Assembly (NCBI RefSeq): GCF_019042245.1
Contig: NZ_JAHQCX010000014.1
Coordinates: 62,001-126,000 of the forward strand
DNA length: 64,000 nucleotides
From: Diplocloster modestus
Lineage (GTDB): Bacteria; Bacillota; Clostridia; Lachnospirales; Lachnospiraceae
Reading direction: 5' to 3'
A program made the position numbers and the translations under genes. The notes beneath the pieces are model-generated. The model saw nothing but the letters and a program-made list of their open reading frames with translations. It had not been told where the DNA came from and searched no databases. This document shows positions 16,930-26,066 of this stretch, in pieces; position 1 is the stretch's first letter; the number at the start of each line of letters is the position of its first letter.

Positions 16930-18201
16930 TCAGGAATTAATCATCACATCCAGAATTACTTCATCCGTAATTCTCATACCCTCCCGGGCAATCATAGCGA
17001 CCCCTTCCACCGTATCGTTCACATCTTCCTTCACGATCCCTTCACCGGGGCTGAACGTCCGGCCTCCAAACGTAAGGTTGATCGCCATCAGAGCAGCTTC
17101 CACACTGGACGCAATCTTGGCGGCGCAGGAGGCTTTCGCTCCGTCGCACACAATACCTGCCACATTGGCCAGGGTATTTGTAACCACCGCGCCGATCTCC
17201 TCCACACCGCCGCCCAGCAGATAGGCGATGCCGGCTCCGGCCCCCGCCCCCGCGCTTACCGCTCCGCAGTAGGCGGATAACCTTCCGATCTCCTTTTTCT
17301 GATATACGGCAGTCAGATTACTGATACACAGGGCGCGGTACAGCTGTTCTTCTGTAGCTTTCAATTCTCTGGCATAGACAATAACCGGCAGCGAGACGGT
17401 CATCCCCTGGTTCCCGCTTCCCGAATTGATCACCACCGGCAGTTCACATCCGCCCATTCTGGCGTCGGACCCGGCGGCAGGCATCGCTTTGGCCAGGGCG
17501 CTGACATTATCCCCGTACATCTTTATCAGCATGGCGCCCACATTGGCTCCGTAGGTATGTTTTAAACCATATTCCGCAATCGTGGTGTTATATTCTATCT
17601 GACGTTCCAGGACCGGTTTTACATCTTCGATCCGGACATTCTGCGCGAACTCATAGATGGCGGGGATGTTCAGGAAATCCATCGCCACTTCCGCTTCCAT
17701 CTCTTCCTCGTCGTGAGGTATATCCAGCAGAATTTCTCCATTTTTTTCAATCCGTACGATACCTGTGTGGGTATGAATCACTTCCACTTTAGAGGTCTGA
17801 TCCCCTTTCTGCATTTCCACTACGATATGCAGCTTAGCCGTGGAATTCAACAGGGCCGCGGTACAGACCCCTTCCTCCATCAGCTCCTTGGTCCGTCTTC
17901 TGTGTTCTTCCGTTATATTACTTAACACTTCCAGTTCCAGGGAGGAGTCCCCTCCCACGGCTCCGATCAGGGCTGCCGCTTCGATCCCTTTTAACCCGCC
18001 TGTGGCCGGAACCACCACACCCTTCACATTTTTCACGATATTACCGCTGCTGGAGACGGTGATCTTCTCTGGGAAATCACCCAACACTTCCCTGGCTTTC
18101 GCTGACGCATAGGCAATGGCTATAGGCTCCGTACACCCAAGCGCAGGAATCAGTTCCGCCTCCAATATTTCAATACACCCATGATAAATTCCCTGTTTCA
18201 T
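16930..18201 (-). CDS. L-cysteine desulfidase family protein (CyuA/YhaM, UPF0597), cluster A
   Basis: A 423-aa member of the L-cysteine desulfidase/serine-dehydratase-alpha-like family (E. coli CyuA, M. jannaschii MJ1025). Characterised members use an oxygen-sensitive iron-sulfur cluster to turn L-cysteine into pyruvate, ammonia and hydrogen sulfide. Conserved cysteines are seen in LGCTEP (Cys23), RMGGCELPV, LSAYCGAV and CDGAKASC; the SSSGNIVKNVKGV and NSGSGNQG segments are family signatures. The start at 18201 has GGAGG immediately upstream; an in-frame ATG 36 bp earlier lies in a tandem repeat. It is the last gene of cluster A. Exact substrate is inferred from family. Confidence 0.85.
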   Translation of the reverse strand: MKQGIYHGCIEILEAELIPALGCTEPIAIAYASAKAREVLGDFPEKITVSSSGNIVKNVKGVVVPATGGLKGIEAAALIGAVGGDSSLELEVLSNITEEHRRRTKELMEEGVCTAALLNSTAKLHIVVEMQKGDQTSKVEVIHTHTGIVRIEKNGEILLDIPHDEEEMEAEVAMDFLNIPAIYEFAQNVRIEDVKPVLERQIEYNTTIAEYGLKHTYGANVGAMLIKMYGDNVSALAKAMPAAGSDARMGGCELPVVINSGSGNQGMTVSLPVIVYARELKATEEQLYRALCISNLTAVYQKKEIGRLSAYCGAVSAGAGAGAGIAYLLGGGVEEIGAVVTNTLANVAGIVCDGAKASCAAKIASSVEAALMAINLTFGGRTFSPGEGIVKEDVNDTVEGVAMIAREGMRITDEVILDVMINS

Positions 18202-18205
18202 ATTA

Positions 18206-18311
18206 TCCTCCAGTGCCGCATTTACTGCGGCCTCCATTCAGGTATGCGCTCTGCGCGTTCCTCCAGTGCCGCATTTACTGCGGCCTCCATTCAGGTATAC
18301 GCTCTGCGCGT
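18206..18311. repeat. 53-bp tandem duplication
   Basis: Two copies of a 53-bp unit (18206-18258 and 18259-18311) differ at a single base. Each contains a GGAGG, an ATG and the palindrome CCGCA-N5-TGCGG. A related third palindrome, CCGCATGCAGTGCGG, is at 18326-18340. The unit lies in the 147-bp gap between the aldo/keto reductase and desulfidase genes, so it is transcribed in the leader of the latter. The copy nearest the gene supplies its ribosome-binding site. Confidence 0.9.
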
Positions 18312-18348
18312 TCCTCCCGTTACATCCGCATGCAGTGCGGCACGATTC

Positions 18349-19320
18349 TTATTTCGCCGGTTTCTGATTGGAATTACCCAGCTGTACTCTTCCCTCATCG
18401 TTCAATGTCGCCCGATAGAGCTCATACCACTCTTCCCGGCTCAGCTTCACATTGCTGGCCGTACAGATATCTTTCAGCCTCTCCTTATTCGTGGTTCCGA
18501 TCAATGGCTGTATTTTCGCCGGATGCCTTAGGATCCAGGCGATCGCCACCGCGGAAGGGGAAGCGTTCTTTTCTTCACACAACCGGTTTACTACCTGGTT
18601 GAGAGTTGGATATTTGGGATCGCCCATAAAGACTCCGCCGTAGAATCCTACCTGAAACGGGGACCATGCCTGTGCTGTGATACCATTCATCCGCATATAC
18701 GTAAGCACCGATCCGCTCCTGTCGATATTATGTTCTTCGTTCAGTTTGATGGAATTCGTGGAATCGATCAATTCCGTATGAGCAACGCTGAGCTGCATCT
18801 GATTGATGATAAGTTTCTGTTTCAGACAGGACTGCAGATAAGCAAGATCCATCATTTTAAAGTTACTGACACCGAAGAAACGGACTTTACCGCTGGCCTG
18901 CAGGATATCAAAAGCCTCCGCGACTTCCTCCGGCTCGATCAGAGTATCCGGGTGATGCAGCATATAGGTATCCAGATAATCCGTGTGAAGCCTCTTAAGG
19001 CTTGCGTCTACCGACTCCAGAATATGTTTCTTCGTGGTATCCAGGTACAGGGTCTTTTCCGCGTCCCGGATCAGTGTACATTTCGATTGTATACGGATGC
19101 GGTTTCTAAGGCCGGGGTTTCTGTCCAGGATCTTTCCAAACACCAGTTCCGCGTCCCCGAAACCGTATACATCCGCATGGTCAAAATAGTTGATTCCTTC
19201 TTCTGCTGCCGTCAACACCAGGCTTTCCGCCTCTTCAAAGGGTATCCGGCAGTCTCTCATACATCCAAGCGCCAGCTCGGACGCGTTCATGGCACCATTT
19301 CCTATCGATATCTGTTTCAT
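18349..19320 (-). CDS. Aldo/keto reductase, YdhF-like, cluster A
   Basis: A 323-aa aldo/keto reductase resembling E. coli YdhF. Catalytic residues are visible: Asp and Tyr in INYFDHADVYG (about 43-53), Lys in IQSKCTL and His in YMLHHPD. The C-terminal IQPLIGTTNKERLKDI segment is the cofactor-phosphate region. It would reduce or oxidise a carbonyl/alcohol with NAD(P)H. It starts 9 bp downstream of the lacI-like stop with GGAGG and precedes the desulfidase gene. A non-orthologous aldo/keto reductase occupies the equivalent place in cluster B, which suggests a shared redox step. Confidence 0.9.
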   Translation of the reverse strand: MKQISIGNGAMNASELALGCMRDCRIPFEEAESLVLTAAEEGINYFDHADVYGFGDAELVFGKILDRNPGLRNRIRIQSKCTLIRDAEKTLYLDTTKKHILESVDASLKRLHTDYLDTYMLHHPDTLIEPEEVAEAFDILQASGKVRFFGVSNFKMMDLAYLQSCLKQKLIINQMQLSVAHTELIDSTNSIKLNEEHNIDRSGSVLTYMRMNGITAQAWSPFQVGFYGGVFMGDPKYPTLNQVVNRLCEEKNASPSAVAIAWILRHPAKIQPLIGTTNKERLKDICTASNVKLSREEWYELYRATLNDEGRVQLGNSNQKPAK

Positions 19321-19329
19321 CTTAGCCTC

Positions 19330-20406
19330 CTACTCGATGATCATAGTGCCCAGACTTTTTTTAGCTGATTTCAAGGTGGATTCGCGGATCACCACTTCCG
19401 TCTGTATCGGTAAGACTTCTCCTTTCACCGATTCTTCCTTTGGATTCCGGATGCGGTCCAGCAAAAGTTCAGCCGCAGACCTGCCATATTCATATTTCGG
19501 CATACTGATGGTGGAAATCGCGGGAGATGACACCGCAGACAATGCGACACAGTCATTTCCGATCAAAGCGATATCCTCGGGAATCCGAATCCCCGCTTCC
19601 TTGCAGGCATAGAGCGCTCCCACTGCCATCTGGTCATTGGACGCGAAGACAGCGTCGATCTCTTTGCGCTTCATCAGCAGTTCCTTCATGCAGCGATACC
19701 CTTCGAGCACCTCAAAGCGCCCGCAGATGATCAGTTCTTCATCGATGGCCAGCCCCTCTTTTTGCAGCGCCCGTTTGTAACCGTTCATCCGCTGCTGGGC
19801 CATGGGGGAATTCTCCGGCACGGATATATAGGCAATATGCTTCCTGCCGATTTCCGTTAAATGCATGACCGCCTGGTAAGCTAACTCGTCGTGATCAACC
19901 ACCACGCTGTCCACATACGGGTTCAGGCACGGGACTTCCAGCTGAACCACCGGGATATTGATCTCCTTCTTCTTGAGCCTGCTCAGAGACTTCAGATAAG
20001 CTTCGGTTTTTTTATCCGCGCGGGATACGGAAGGGACCAGGATAATACCGTCGATCCATTGATGCACCAGCGTTTCTACCATCTTCATCTCTTCCTCCAC
20101 ACTGTCCTCGCTTTCCAGCACGTGGACACTGTAGCTGTTTTCCTTGCAGACGTCACTGACCCCTTTTATCAAATCAATATAGAAGTTACGTTTTAATGAA
20201 GTAACGATCAGCGCGATCGTATCTGTCTTGGCATTCTTTAGTGTACGGGCAATGGGGTTCGTCGTATACCCAATCTGATGCGCCGCGTCCAGCACCCGTT
20301 CCTTCAGTTCATCGCTGACTCCGGCCGAATTATTTAGTACCCTTGAAACTGTCGCGATTCCGACATTAGCCAGTCTGGCCACATCTTTGATTCCTACTTC
20401 ACTCAT
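19330..20406 (-). CDS. LacI family transcriptional regulator of cluster A
   Basis: A 358-aa LacI/GalR regulator. The HTH and hinge are at residues 1-60 (IKDVARLANVGIATVSRVLN, hinge PIARTLKNAKT), and a periplasmic-binding-protein-like sensor follows (DTIALIVTSLKRNFYIDLIKG). Most LacI proteins bind a sugar or nucleoside, but this one lies inside a gene set for amino-acid-type import. Three LacI-style palindromes flank the promoter at 26395-26423, which makes that promoter the likely target. It also has AT-rich -10-like hexamers at 20518-20523 and 20510-20515, so it may be transcribed separately. GGGAG precedes the ATG. Confidence 0.93.
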   Translation of the reverse strand: MSEVGIKDVARLANVGIATVSRVLNNSAGVSDELKERVLDAAHQIGYTTNPIARTLKNAKTDTIALIVTSLKRNFYIDLIKGVSDVCKENSYSVHVLESEDSVEEEMKMVETLVHQWIDGIILVPSVSRADKKTEAYLKSLSRLKKKEINIPVVQLEVPCLNPYVDSVVVDHDELAYQAVMHLTEIGRKHIAYISVPENSPMAQQRMNGYKRALQKEGLAIDEELIICGRFEVLEGYRCMKELLMKRKEIDAVFASNDQMAVGALYACKEAGIRIPEDIALIGNDCVALSAVSSPAISTISMPKYEYGRSAAELLLDRIRNPKEESVKGEVLPIQTEVVIRESTLKSAKKSLGTMIIE

Positions 20407-20573
20407 TTGTATGTACTCCCTATTTCCATCATTTTCCCCAATCTCTCCTTAAGATCCGTTATCCTCATCAATTCTAAGACAGCCATTCTTATCCCAAGAT
20501 TTTGGCCTGATTATACTATTATAGCATATTCTTCTGTTTGGGAATAGCGGTGCACATATTTCTTCCATCCGCT

Positions 20574-20602
20574 CTGCGAAAGGAGTTACCCCCCTTTCGC
20601 AG
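20574..20602. other. Perfect 10-bp stem-loop between two cluster A genes
   Basis: CTGCGAAAGG pairs exactly with CCTTTCGCAG across a 9-base loop, 18 bp after the stop of the ATC-hydrolase-family gene. There is no U-tract on either strand, so it is not a normal terminator. It may act as an mRNA 3'-end stabiliser. Confidence 0.5.
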
Positions 20603-20619
20603 CCGCTTAAGATGTTTAA

Positions 20620-21159
20620 TTAGACAATCGTTTTTTCTTTTAACTTTTCAATCCGGAAATCGCAGTATTCACAGCCTTTTTTCGCGCTGGTACACAGCCA
20701 GGTTCCCTGTAAATCTAACGCATTGGCATGGCCGTAATCGCCGTAGCTCGCGATATCACACAGATATTCCACTTCTTCGGGCTCAAGTCCCATGTTTTCC
20801 CATCCCTGAACCAGGGCGCATTTGCCTGCCATACGGACGGTCGCATACTCATCGGTCTCGTCGCAGATACAGTTCCCAACTGCCAGAGTGTTAGACACGC
20901 CGTTGCAGGATACCAGAAATTCAGCCATACCTTTGGGATTCCCGTCGCTGCCGGCTCCGCAGCCGGATGCCGCTTTGTGCTCACCGTATGCGTACAACGC
21001 TTTTTTGGCATACAGATCAAAGAGTTCCCTGGGCATTACCTTGTAGAAAAATCCCAGATATCTGGCCCGGTCTTCCAGGGCGGATTCGATCATCTGACGC
21101 ACTTCATCGTATGTATAGTTATCCTTTTTGTTGTACTGTACTCTTTCTTCGTTTGACAT
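20620..21159 (-). CDS. L-2-amino-thiazoline-4-carboxylate hydrolase family protein, cluster A
   Basis: A 179-aa protein recognised as the ATC_hyd family. The namesake Pseudomonas enzyme opens L-2-amino-thiazoline-4-carboxylate to N-carbamoyl-L-cysteine. Family-type C-terminal features are AGKCALVQGWENMG (Cys114), LCDIASYGDYG (Cys134-Asp135, Asp141) and KGCEYCDFRI (Cys163, Cys166). The same pattern recurs in the cluster B homologue. No signal peptide is present, so it is cytoplasmic. GAGGAG precedes the ATG. It follows livF by 105 bp. The true substrate in this organism is unknown; the family is broad and mostly untested. Confidence 0.78.
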   Translation of the reverse strand: MSNEERVQYNKKDNYTYDEVRQMIESALEDRARYLGFFYKVMPRELFDLYAKKALYAYGEHKAASGCGAGSDGNPKGMAEFLVSCNGVSNTLAVGNCICDETDEYATVRMAGKCALVQGWENMGLEPEEVEYLCDIASYGDYGHANALDLQGTWLCTSAKKGCEYCDFRIEKLKEKTIV

Positions 21160-21264
21160 GATTTGTTCTCCTCTTTTTATCTTTATTATTACCTGTTTCT
21201 CAAGGCATACAGGTACACCCGCAGGGTGCTCCCATCATTTATATGCAAATCCGAGATGCCGCTG

Positions 21265-21984
21265 TTATGCGGAACCCAGATAAGCTTTCCGTACATCATC
21301 ATTGGTCTGCAGCGCTTTCGCGGAGTCGCTTAAGGTCACCCTCCCAGTCTCCAGGACATAACCTCTGTCCGCGATCTGCAGGGCCATATTGGCGTTCTGT
21401 TCGATCAGCAGGATCGTCACGCCGGTTTTATTTATCTTTAATATCAATTCAAAAATCATTTCCACCAGATTCGGCGCCAGCCCCATGGACGGCTCATCTA
21501 ACAGAAGCAGTTTCGGCTTGCTCATCAGCGCCCTGCCGATGGCCAGCATCTGCTGTTCTCCGCCTGAGAGCGTGCCCGCGGACTGTTTTCTTCTCTCCTT
21601 AAGCCTGGGGAACAGATCATATACTTCTTCATAGGAAGCGGCGATCTCTTTTTTATTTTTACGGGTGAAAGCCCCGATCTGAAGGTTGTCCTGAACGCTT
21701 AACCCGCCGAATACTTCACGGCCTTCCGGGGAAACCCCGATGCCCATCCGGGTGATGCTGCAGGATTTCATCTTCGTTATATCCTGCCCGCTGAAGATAA
21801 TGCTGCCGCTGGACGCGGGGGCCGTGCCGGTAATGCTGCTGACTGTGGTACTCTTACCGGCGCCGTTGCTGCCGATCAGCGTTACGATCTCACCTTCCAG
21901 CACTTCCAGGCTGACCCCTTTGAGCGCGTGGATACTCCCGTAGTAAGTATGTATGTCATGAATCTCAAGCATCTTGTTCGGCAT
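21265..21984 (-). CDS. livF: ABC transporter ATPase, LivF type
   Basis: A 239-aa ATPase of the branched-chain amino-acid transporter class. Walker A is GSNGAGKST (about 37-45), the signature LSGGEQQMLAIGRAL, Walker B LLLLDEPSMGLAP, and the terminal VLETGRV-type strand is as in LivF. It overlaps livG by 20 bp and forms the heterodimeric motor with it. Neighbours are all transporter genes. The Liv class carries amino acids, amides, urea and related small molecules, so the substrate need not be a branched-chain amino acid; downstream enzymes suggest a sulfur-containing compound. Confidence 0.95.
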   Translation of the reverse strand: MPNKMLEIHDIHTYYGSIHALKGVSLEVLEGEIVTLIGSNGAGKSTTVSSITGTAPASSGSIIFSGQDITKMKSCSITRMGIGVSPEGREVFGGLSVQDNLQIGAFTRKNKKEIAASYEEVYDLFPRLKERRKQSAGTLSGGEQQMLAIGRALMSKPKLLLLDEPSMGLAPNLVEMIFELILKINKTGVTILLIEQNANMALQIADRGYVLETGRVTLSDSAKALQTNDDVRKAYLGSA

Positions 21985-22756
21985 CTTTTTCTACACCTCC
22001 ACTCCCGAGATAAGCGCGGATAACCTGCTCATCCCTTGCGATTTCTGCGGGAAGCCCTTCTGCGATCTTTCTGCCGTGGTCGATCACGTAGATCCGGTCG
22101 GATATGTTCATGACCACGCTCATATCATGTTCGATCAGCAGTATGGTATGCCCGTTCTGACGGAGTTTCAGAATAAAATTCATCAGCTCCTCGGATTCCT
22201 GAGGATTCATGCCCGCGGCCGGCTCATCCAGGATGATCAGCTTCGCGTTCGTGGCAATGGCCCGGGCAATCTCCAATTTCCTCTGCATTCCGTAGGGAAG
22301 ATTCTTCGCATAATTGTTGATCTGGTCTCCCAACTCCAGGGACTCTAACAGATCAATGGCTTTCTGGGCCGCCTCTTGTTCCGATTTCCGGAATCTTTTC
22401 GTGCGGAAAAGCAGATCCAGGAAATTATAATTAATGTTAATGTGATCCCCTACCAGGACGTTTTCAATCACCCGCATCGTGGGGAACAGACGGATATTCT
22501 GGAAGGTACGGGCCATTCCGGCTTTGACAATCTCCCGCGGCGCCTTGTTCTGAATCTCTTTCTCTTCAAATTCGACGGTGCCCTTATTTACTTTATAGAC
22601 ACCGGTCAGCATGTTAAATATCGTGGTCTTCCCAGCGCCGTTAGGACCTATGATACTGACGATCTCCCCTTTATTTACTTCGAAGCTGACGTCCTCCACA
22701 GCAATCAGACCGCCGAAAACCTTTGTAATCTCATTTACCTTTAACAACGCCATCAT
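21965..22756 (-). CDS. livG: ABC transporter ATPase, LivG type
   Basis: A 263-aa ATPase with Walker A GPNGAGKTT (about 35-43), the LivG-type insertion DHININYNFLD, signature LPYGMQRKLEIARAIA and Walker B LIILDEPAAGMNP. Its first ATG overlaps the livM stop (ATGATGG), with a second ATG immediately following, so translation is coupled. It pairs with LivF. The C-terminal tail (after YLGSGG) is short and acidic. Confidence 0.95.
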   Translation of the reverse strand: MMALLKVNEITKVFGGLIAVEDVSFEVNKGEIVSIIGPNGAGKTTIFNMLTGVYKVNKGTVEFEEKEIQNKAPREIVKAGMARTFQNIRLFPTMRVIENVLVGDHININYNFLDLLFRTKRFRKSEQEAAQKAIDLLESLELGDQINNYAKNLPYGMQRKLEIARAIATNAKLIILDEPAAGMNPQESEELMNFILKLRQNGHTILLIEHDMSVVMNISDRIYVIDHGRKIAEGLPAEIARDEQVIRAYLGSGGVEKDAEQDA

Positions 22757-23799
22757 CCCACCTGCTTTCCTTTGCTGCCTTCCTTCTGAGCCTGTAGCTG
22801 CTTCGGAAGTGTCACTCCCCGCGGAAGCTTATAGGGCTTTTTGCTTAAGCCGCCCAGAAGTCCCTGGGGCCGGAAGCGCATCATCAGTATCAGCAGCAGT
22901 CCGTATACCACAAACCGGTAATCCGCCAGCGCACGCAGCACCTCGGGGAATGCGATCAGCAGGAGCGAGCCGACGATCATACCCGGTATGGAACCCAGGC
23001 CTCCGAATATCACGATACACAGGATCGTCATGGAAATATCAAAGTTAAAGGAGTTGGCGTCGATATAGCGGTTCATGGACGCGTAAAACGCTCCGGCCAT
23101 ACCTGCCATGGCACCGGACAATATAATCGTCTGTACCCGGTATTTCGCTGTATTAACTCCCATCAGTTTCGCGGCCAGCTCATCTTCCTTGATGGCGATC
23201 ACCGCACGGCCGAACTTGGACTTTAACACTGCCAGGCTAACCAGCACCGCTACAGTAACCAGCACCAGCATCAGCCAGTAGAAGCCGCCGTTGGAGGTGG
23301 TGAATTCCCAGCCGAACAGGCTTGGCCGCGGAATATTCCGCACACCCAGCGGTCCGTTGGTAACACTGTTGAAGTTGAGGATAATCATCTCCACCACTTC
23401 GCCGAAGGCCAGTGTGATCACGGCCAGATAAGAACCGGAGAGCCGCATCGTAGCGATACCCAGAACCAGTCCGCCGATCGCTCCTCCGATGATTCCAAAA
23501 ATCAATGTGATCCAGAAGGGCCATCCCAGTTTTGATCCCAAAAGACCCGAGAAATATCCGCCCAGACAATAGAGCGCCGCATGTCCCATGGAAGTCTGTC
23601 CCATATAGCCCGCGATCAGGTTCAGGCTCATGGTCAGGATCGCGTAGATTCCGATCAGGCACAGCACTCTTAAGAAATACTGGCTTTTGAATAAGAACGG
23701 AACCAGGATCAGGACCAGATAAAGCGCCGGGATCACTATTTTTTTCTTCGCATCCAGGAAATCCGTAAACTTCGCATAGATGTCACCTAGTATTTTCAT
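22753..23799 (-). CDS. livM: ABC transporter permease, LivM type
   Basis: A 348-aa membrane permease with about ten hydrophobic segments. The LivM signature GYMGQTSMGHAALYCLGGY is near residues 64-82, and the ATPase-contact loop GRAVIAIKEDELAAKLMGVN lies at about 200-220. The C-terminal cytoplasmic tail (KLPRGVTLP onward) is basic. The start has GGGAGG. It follows livH by 12 bp and overlaps livG by 4 bp. Confidence 0.95.
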   Translation of the reverse strand: MKILGDIYAKFTDFLDAKKKIVIPALYLVLILVPFLFKSQYFLRVLCLIGIYAILTMSLNLIAGYMGQTSMGHAALYCLGGYFSGLLGSKLGWPFWITLIFGIIGGAIGGLVLGIATMRLSGSYLAVITLAFGEVVEMIILNFNSVTNGPLGVRNIPRPSLFGWEFTTSNGGFYWLMLVLVTVAVLVSLAVLKSKFGRAVIAIKEDELAAKLMGVNTAKYRVQTIILSGAMAGMAGAFYASMNRYIDANSFNFDISMTILCIVIFGGLGSIPGMIVGSLLLIAFPEVLRALADYRFVVYGLLLILMMRFRPQGLLGGLSKKPYKLPRGVTLPKQLQAQKEGSKGKQVG

Positions 23800-23811
23800 A
23801 GCTTTCCTCCC

Positions 23812-24687
23812 TTAGACTTTATCAATATTATCTTTGCCAAACAGCCCCGACGGGCGGATCAGCAGTACCAGGAACAATACGACATACGCGATGGCGCTTC
23901 GAAAGCTTCCGCCCAGGAACGCTACGGCCAGGGCCTCCGCCACACCTACGACGATACCGCCCACGACCGATCCATAGAGCACGCCGATTCCTCCCAGAAC
24001 CGCAGCCGAGAAGCCTTTGAGCCCCGCGTCCGTACCCATGGTACAGTAGACCATCTGGTAATAACCGGATACCAGTACACCGGCTACCGCAGCACACATA
24101 CCACTGAGGAAAAAGGTGAAGGTAACGACCTTCTTCACATCGATTCCCATCAGGTTGGCGGCTTTTGAATTTTCTCTGGAAGCTCTCATGGCCAGTCCGA
24201 TCTTGGTCTTGTTCACAATGACGGTCAGGATGATCAGGAACACCAACGCGATTAAAAACATCATGATCTGCGCGCTGGTCAGCGTCACACCGAATATCTC
24301 CACATTCCCAAAGTCGAAAAGCTTAGGAAATGTTTTTTTCGTACTGTCAAAACAAATCATTAACATGTTCTGTATAATATAGGATACGCCGATAACCGAG
24401 ATCAGACAGGTAATATTGGGCGCGTTTTTCGCCCGCAGCGGCGCCAGGATCACCCGGTCCATCACCATGCCCAGCAAGCCGGTCATAAGAATCGAGAATA
24501 CAAAAGCCGCCGGCATACCCCACTGCATGGCCACCGCGAACAAGGCCATATGCGCTCCGAACGCGAAAATCGATCCATGCGCCATATTCAAAAGTCTGAG
24601 GATACCGAATACCAGGGAATAACCAACCGCGATCAGCGCATATACCATCCCCAGCATCACACCGTTTAAAATCTGTTCGAGTAGCAA
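23812..24687 (-). CDS. livH: ABC transporter permease, LivH type
   Basis: A 291-aa permease with about eight hydrophobic segments. It begins LLEQILNGVMLGMVYALIAVG from a TTG codon that has GGAGG 7 bp upstream; no better ATG exists nearby. The ATPase-contact loop is GLAMRASRENSKAANLMGID. It forms the channel with LivM. A GC-rich stem-loop separates it from the upstream binding-protein gene. Confidence 0.94.
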   Translation of the reverse strand: MLLEQILNGVMLGMVYALIAVGYSLVFGILRLLNMAHGSIFAFGAHMALFAVAMQWGMPAAFVFSILMTGLLGMVMDRVILAPLRAKNAPNITCLISVIGVSYIIQNMLMICFDSTKKTFPKLFDFGNVEIFGVTLTSAQIMMFLIALVFLIILTVIVNKTKIGLAMRASRENSKAANLMGIDVKKVVTFTFFLSGMCAAVAGVLVSGYYQMVYCTMGTDAGLKGFSAAVLGGIGVLYGSVVGGIVVGVAEALAVAFLGGSFRSAIAYVVLFLVLLIRPSGLFGKDNIDKV

Positions 24688-24715
24688 GCTGCCACCTCCA
24701 TATCTTACTTAATCC

Positions 24716-24750
24716 CTGTCCGGCGGCGGCAGCGGCGCACCGCCGGACAG
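24716..24750 (-). terminator. Intercistronic stem-loop after cluster A binding-protein gene
   Basis: An 11-bp perfect GC-rich stem (CTGTCCGGCGG with CCGCCGGACAG), 13-base loop, with no U-tract on the transcribed strand. It probably limits read-through or protects the upstream mRNA, giving more binding protein than permease. Confidence 0.6.
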
Positions 24751-24766
24751 ATGCTGTCATACCGGG

Positions 24767-26011
24767 CTATTTGATGTTTTCTGCTTCCCAGTCTGCCTGG
24801 CTCTTCAGGACACCAGGGATTTCCACGTATTTTCCGTCTTCGATCTCCAGAAGGACCTGTTCTTTCAAGCAGTTTCCTTCCTCATCGAAGGTGATCTTAC
24901 CGGTTACGCCCTGGAAATCCGTGTTGGGAAGATTCTTTACAATATCCGCTCTTTCCGCGGAGTTTCCAGCTTCGATGGCGTACAGGATCGCGTTGGCAGC
25001 ATCATATACCTGTGCGGCAAAGGTACTGGGGTTGGAGCCGTAAGCTTCGTTATATTTTTTGGCAAAGGACTGGATAGCCGGGTCATCGCTCTCATAGAAG
25101 AAGCTGGTTCCCAATACAACGCCGTTGGCATCTTTTCCGGCCAGTTCGATGAATTCCTGGGAGAAACAGGCCGCGGACATTACGAATTTTACATCTTTAT
25201 CTTTTTCTCTGTACTGCTGGATAAACGGCGCAGTCGCGGAGTAGGGTCCGGAGGAATAGATGGCTTCCACGCCAGCCTGCTGGAACTTGGCTACGGTAGC
25301 GGTAAAGTCTACGGTTCCGTCTTCATAGAGCTCTGCCAATACCAGTTCCCCGCTGTACTGATCACCGTAGCGCTCCAACATATCCTGGATGGCTGTGGTA
25401 ACGGCTACCCCTGCGTCGTTGTTCGGGTTGATGGTACCGATCTTCTTAACGCCCAGATAGTCCATGATCTGAAGCATGGTGTTGGCGTCTGTGGTGTAGA
25501 TGGCATTATTACGGAAGATGCAGTCGCCGACTTTGGCGAAATCCATGTGGGCTGCGGAACCGTTGATTAATGCGATTCCCGCTTCCTGGTAAACCTCTCC
25601 GGCCGTCATGCCGACACCGCTGGCGAAATGTCCGAGTACCGCGCTGATGGAGCTGTCGCCTACGATCTTTTCCGCTATGGAAGCAGCCTGCTCGCTGGAG
25701 TTGGCATCATCAAAGTCTACCAGTTTGATCTTTCTGCCGATGACTCCGCCTTTTTCATTCCACTCGTCAACCGCGATCTGCGCGGCGGTCTTCATGCTCT
25801 TACCGTACTCTGCGTTGTCTCCGGTCTGGGGGCCTACGAAAGCCAGGGTGATGTCTTCACCGCTGTTGTCCGCGGCCTGGGTGGTCTCTGCGTCTTTACT
25901 GCTGCTGCCGGCTTCCGCCTGGGCGCTCTCTGCTTTTTTGTCACCGCAGCCTGTTAAAATGGAGGCAGCCATGGCCAGGGTAAGTAACAGGCACATACTT
26001 TTCTTTTTCAT
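24767..26011 (-). CDS. Branched-chain-amino-acid-type substrate-binding lipoprotein, cluster A
   Basis: A 414-aa lipoprotein of the Peripla_BP_6 (LivK-like) class. The signal peptide MKKKSMCLLLTLAMAASI leads to lipobox LTGC with Cys22, then a Glu/Ala/Ser linker. The mature domain begins ITLAFVGPQTGDNAEYGKSM, the usual N-terminal ligand-lobe strand. It would deliver ligand to LivHM. The ligand cannot be read from sequence; the linked ATC-hydrolase and cysteine-desulfidase families suggest a cysteine-like or thiazoline compound. Its leader is unusually long (about 375 nt from the predicted promoter) and carries element copy A and an operator. Confidence 0.92.
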   Translation of the reverse strand: MKKKSMCLLLTLAMAASILTGCGDKKAESAQAEAGSSSKDAETTQAADNSGEDITLAFVGPQTGDNAEYGKSMKTAAQIAVDEWNEKGGVIGRKIKLVDFDDANSSEQAASIAEKIVGDSSISAVLGHFASGVGMTAGEVYQEAGIALINGSAAHMDFAKVGDCIFRNNAIYTTDANTMLQIMDYLGVKKIGTINPNNDAGVAVTTAIQDMLERYGDQYSGELVLAELYEDGTVDFTATVAKFQQAGVEAIYSSGPYSATAPFIQQYREKDKDVKFVMSAACFSQEFIELAGKDANGVVLGTSFFYESDDPAIQSFAKKYNEAYGSNPSTFAAQVYDAANAILYAIEAGNSAERADIVKNLPNTDFQGVTGKITFDEEGNCLKEQVLLEIEDGKYVEIPGVLKSQADWEAENIK

Positions 26012-26066
26012 CGTTTGTTCTCCTTCTCCTGAATGGGTTTTCGTGGTTGTTTCTCATTTTTTAATT

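Noticed and set aside
18206-18311. CRISPR-like array
   Set aside because: Only two contiguous copies of a 53-bp unit with no variable spacers and no cas genes; it is a tandem duplication.
18730-19368. 212-residue plus-strand open frame opposite the cluster A aldo/keto reductase
   Set aside because: Mirror of a conserved coding frame; no motif or start signal.
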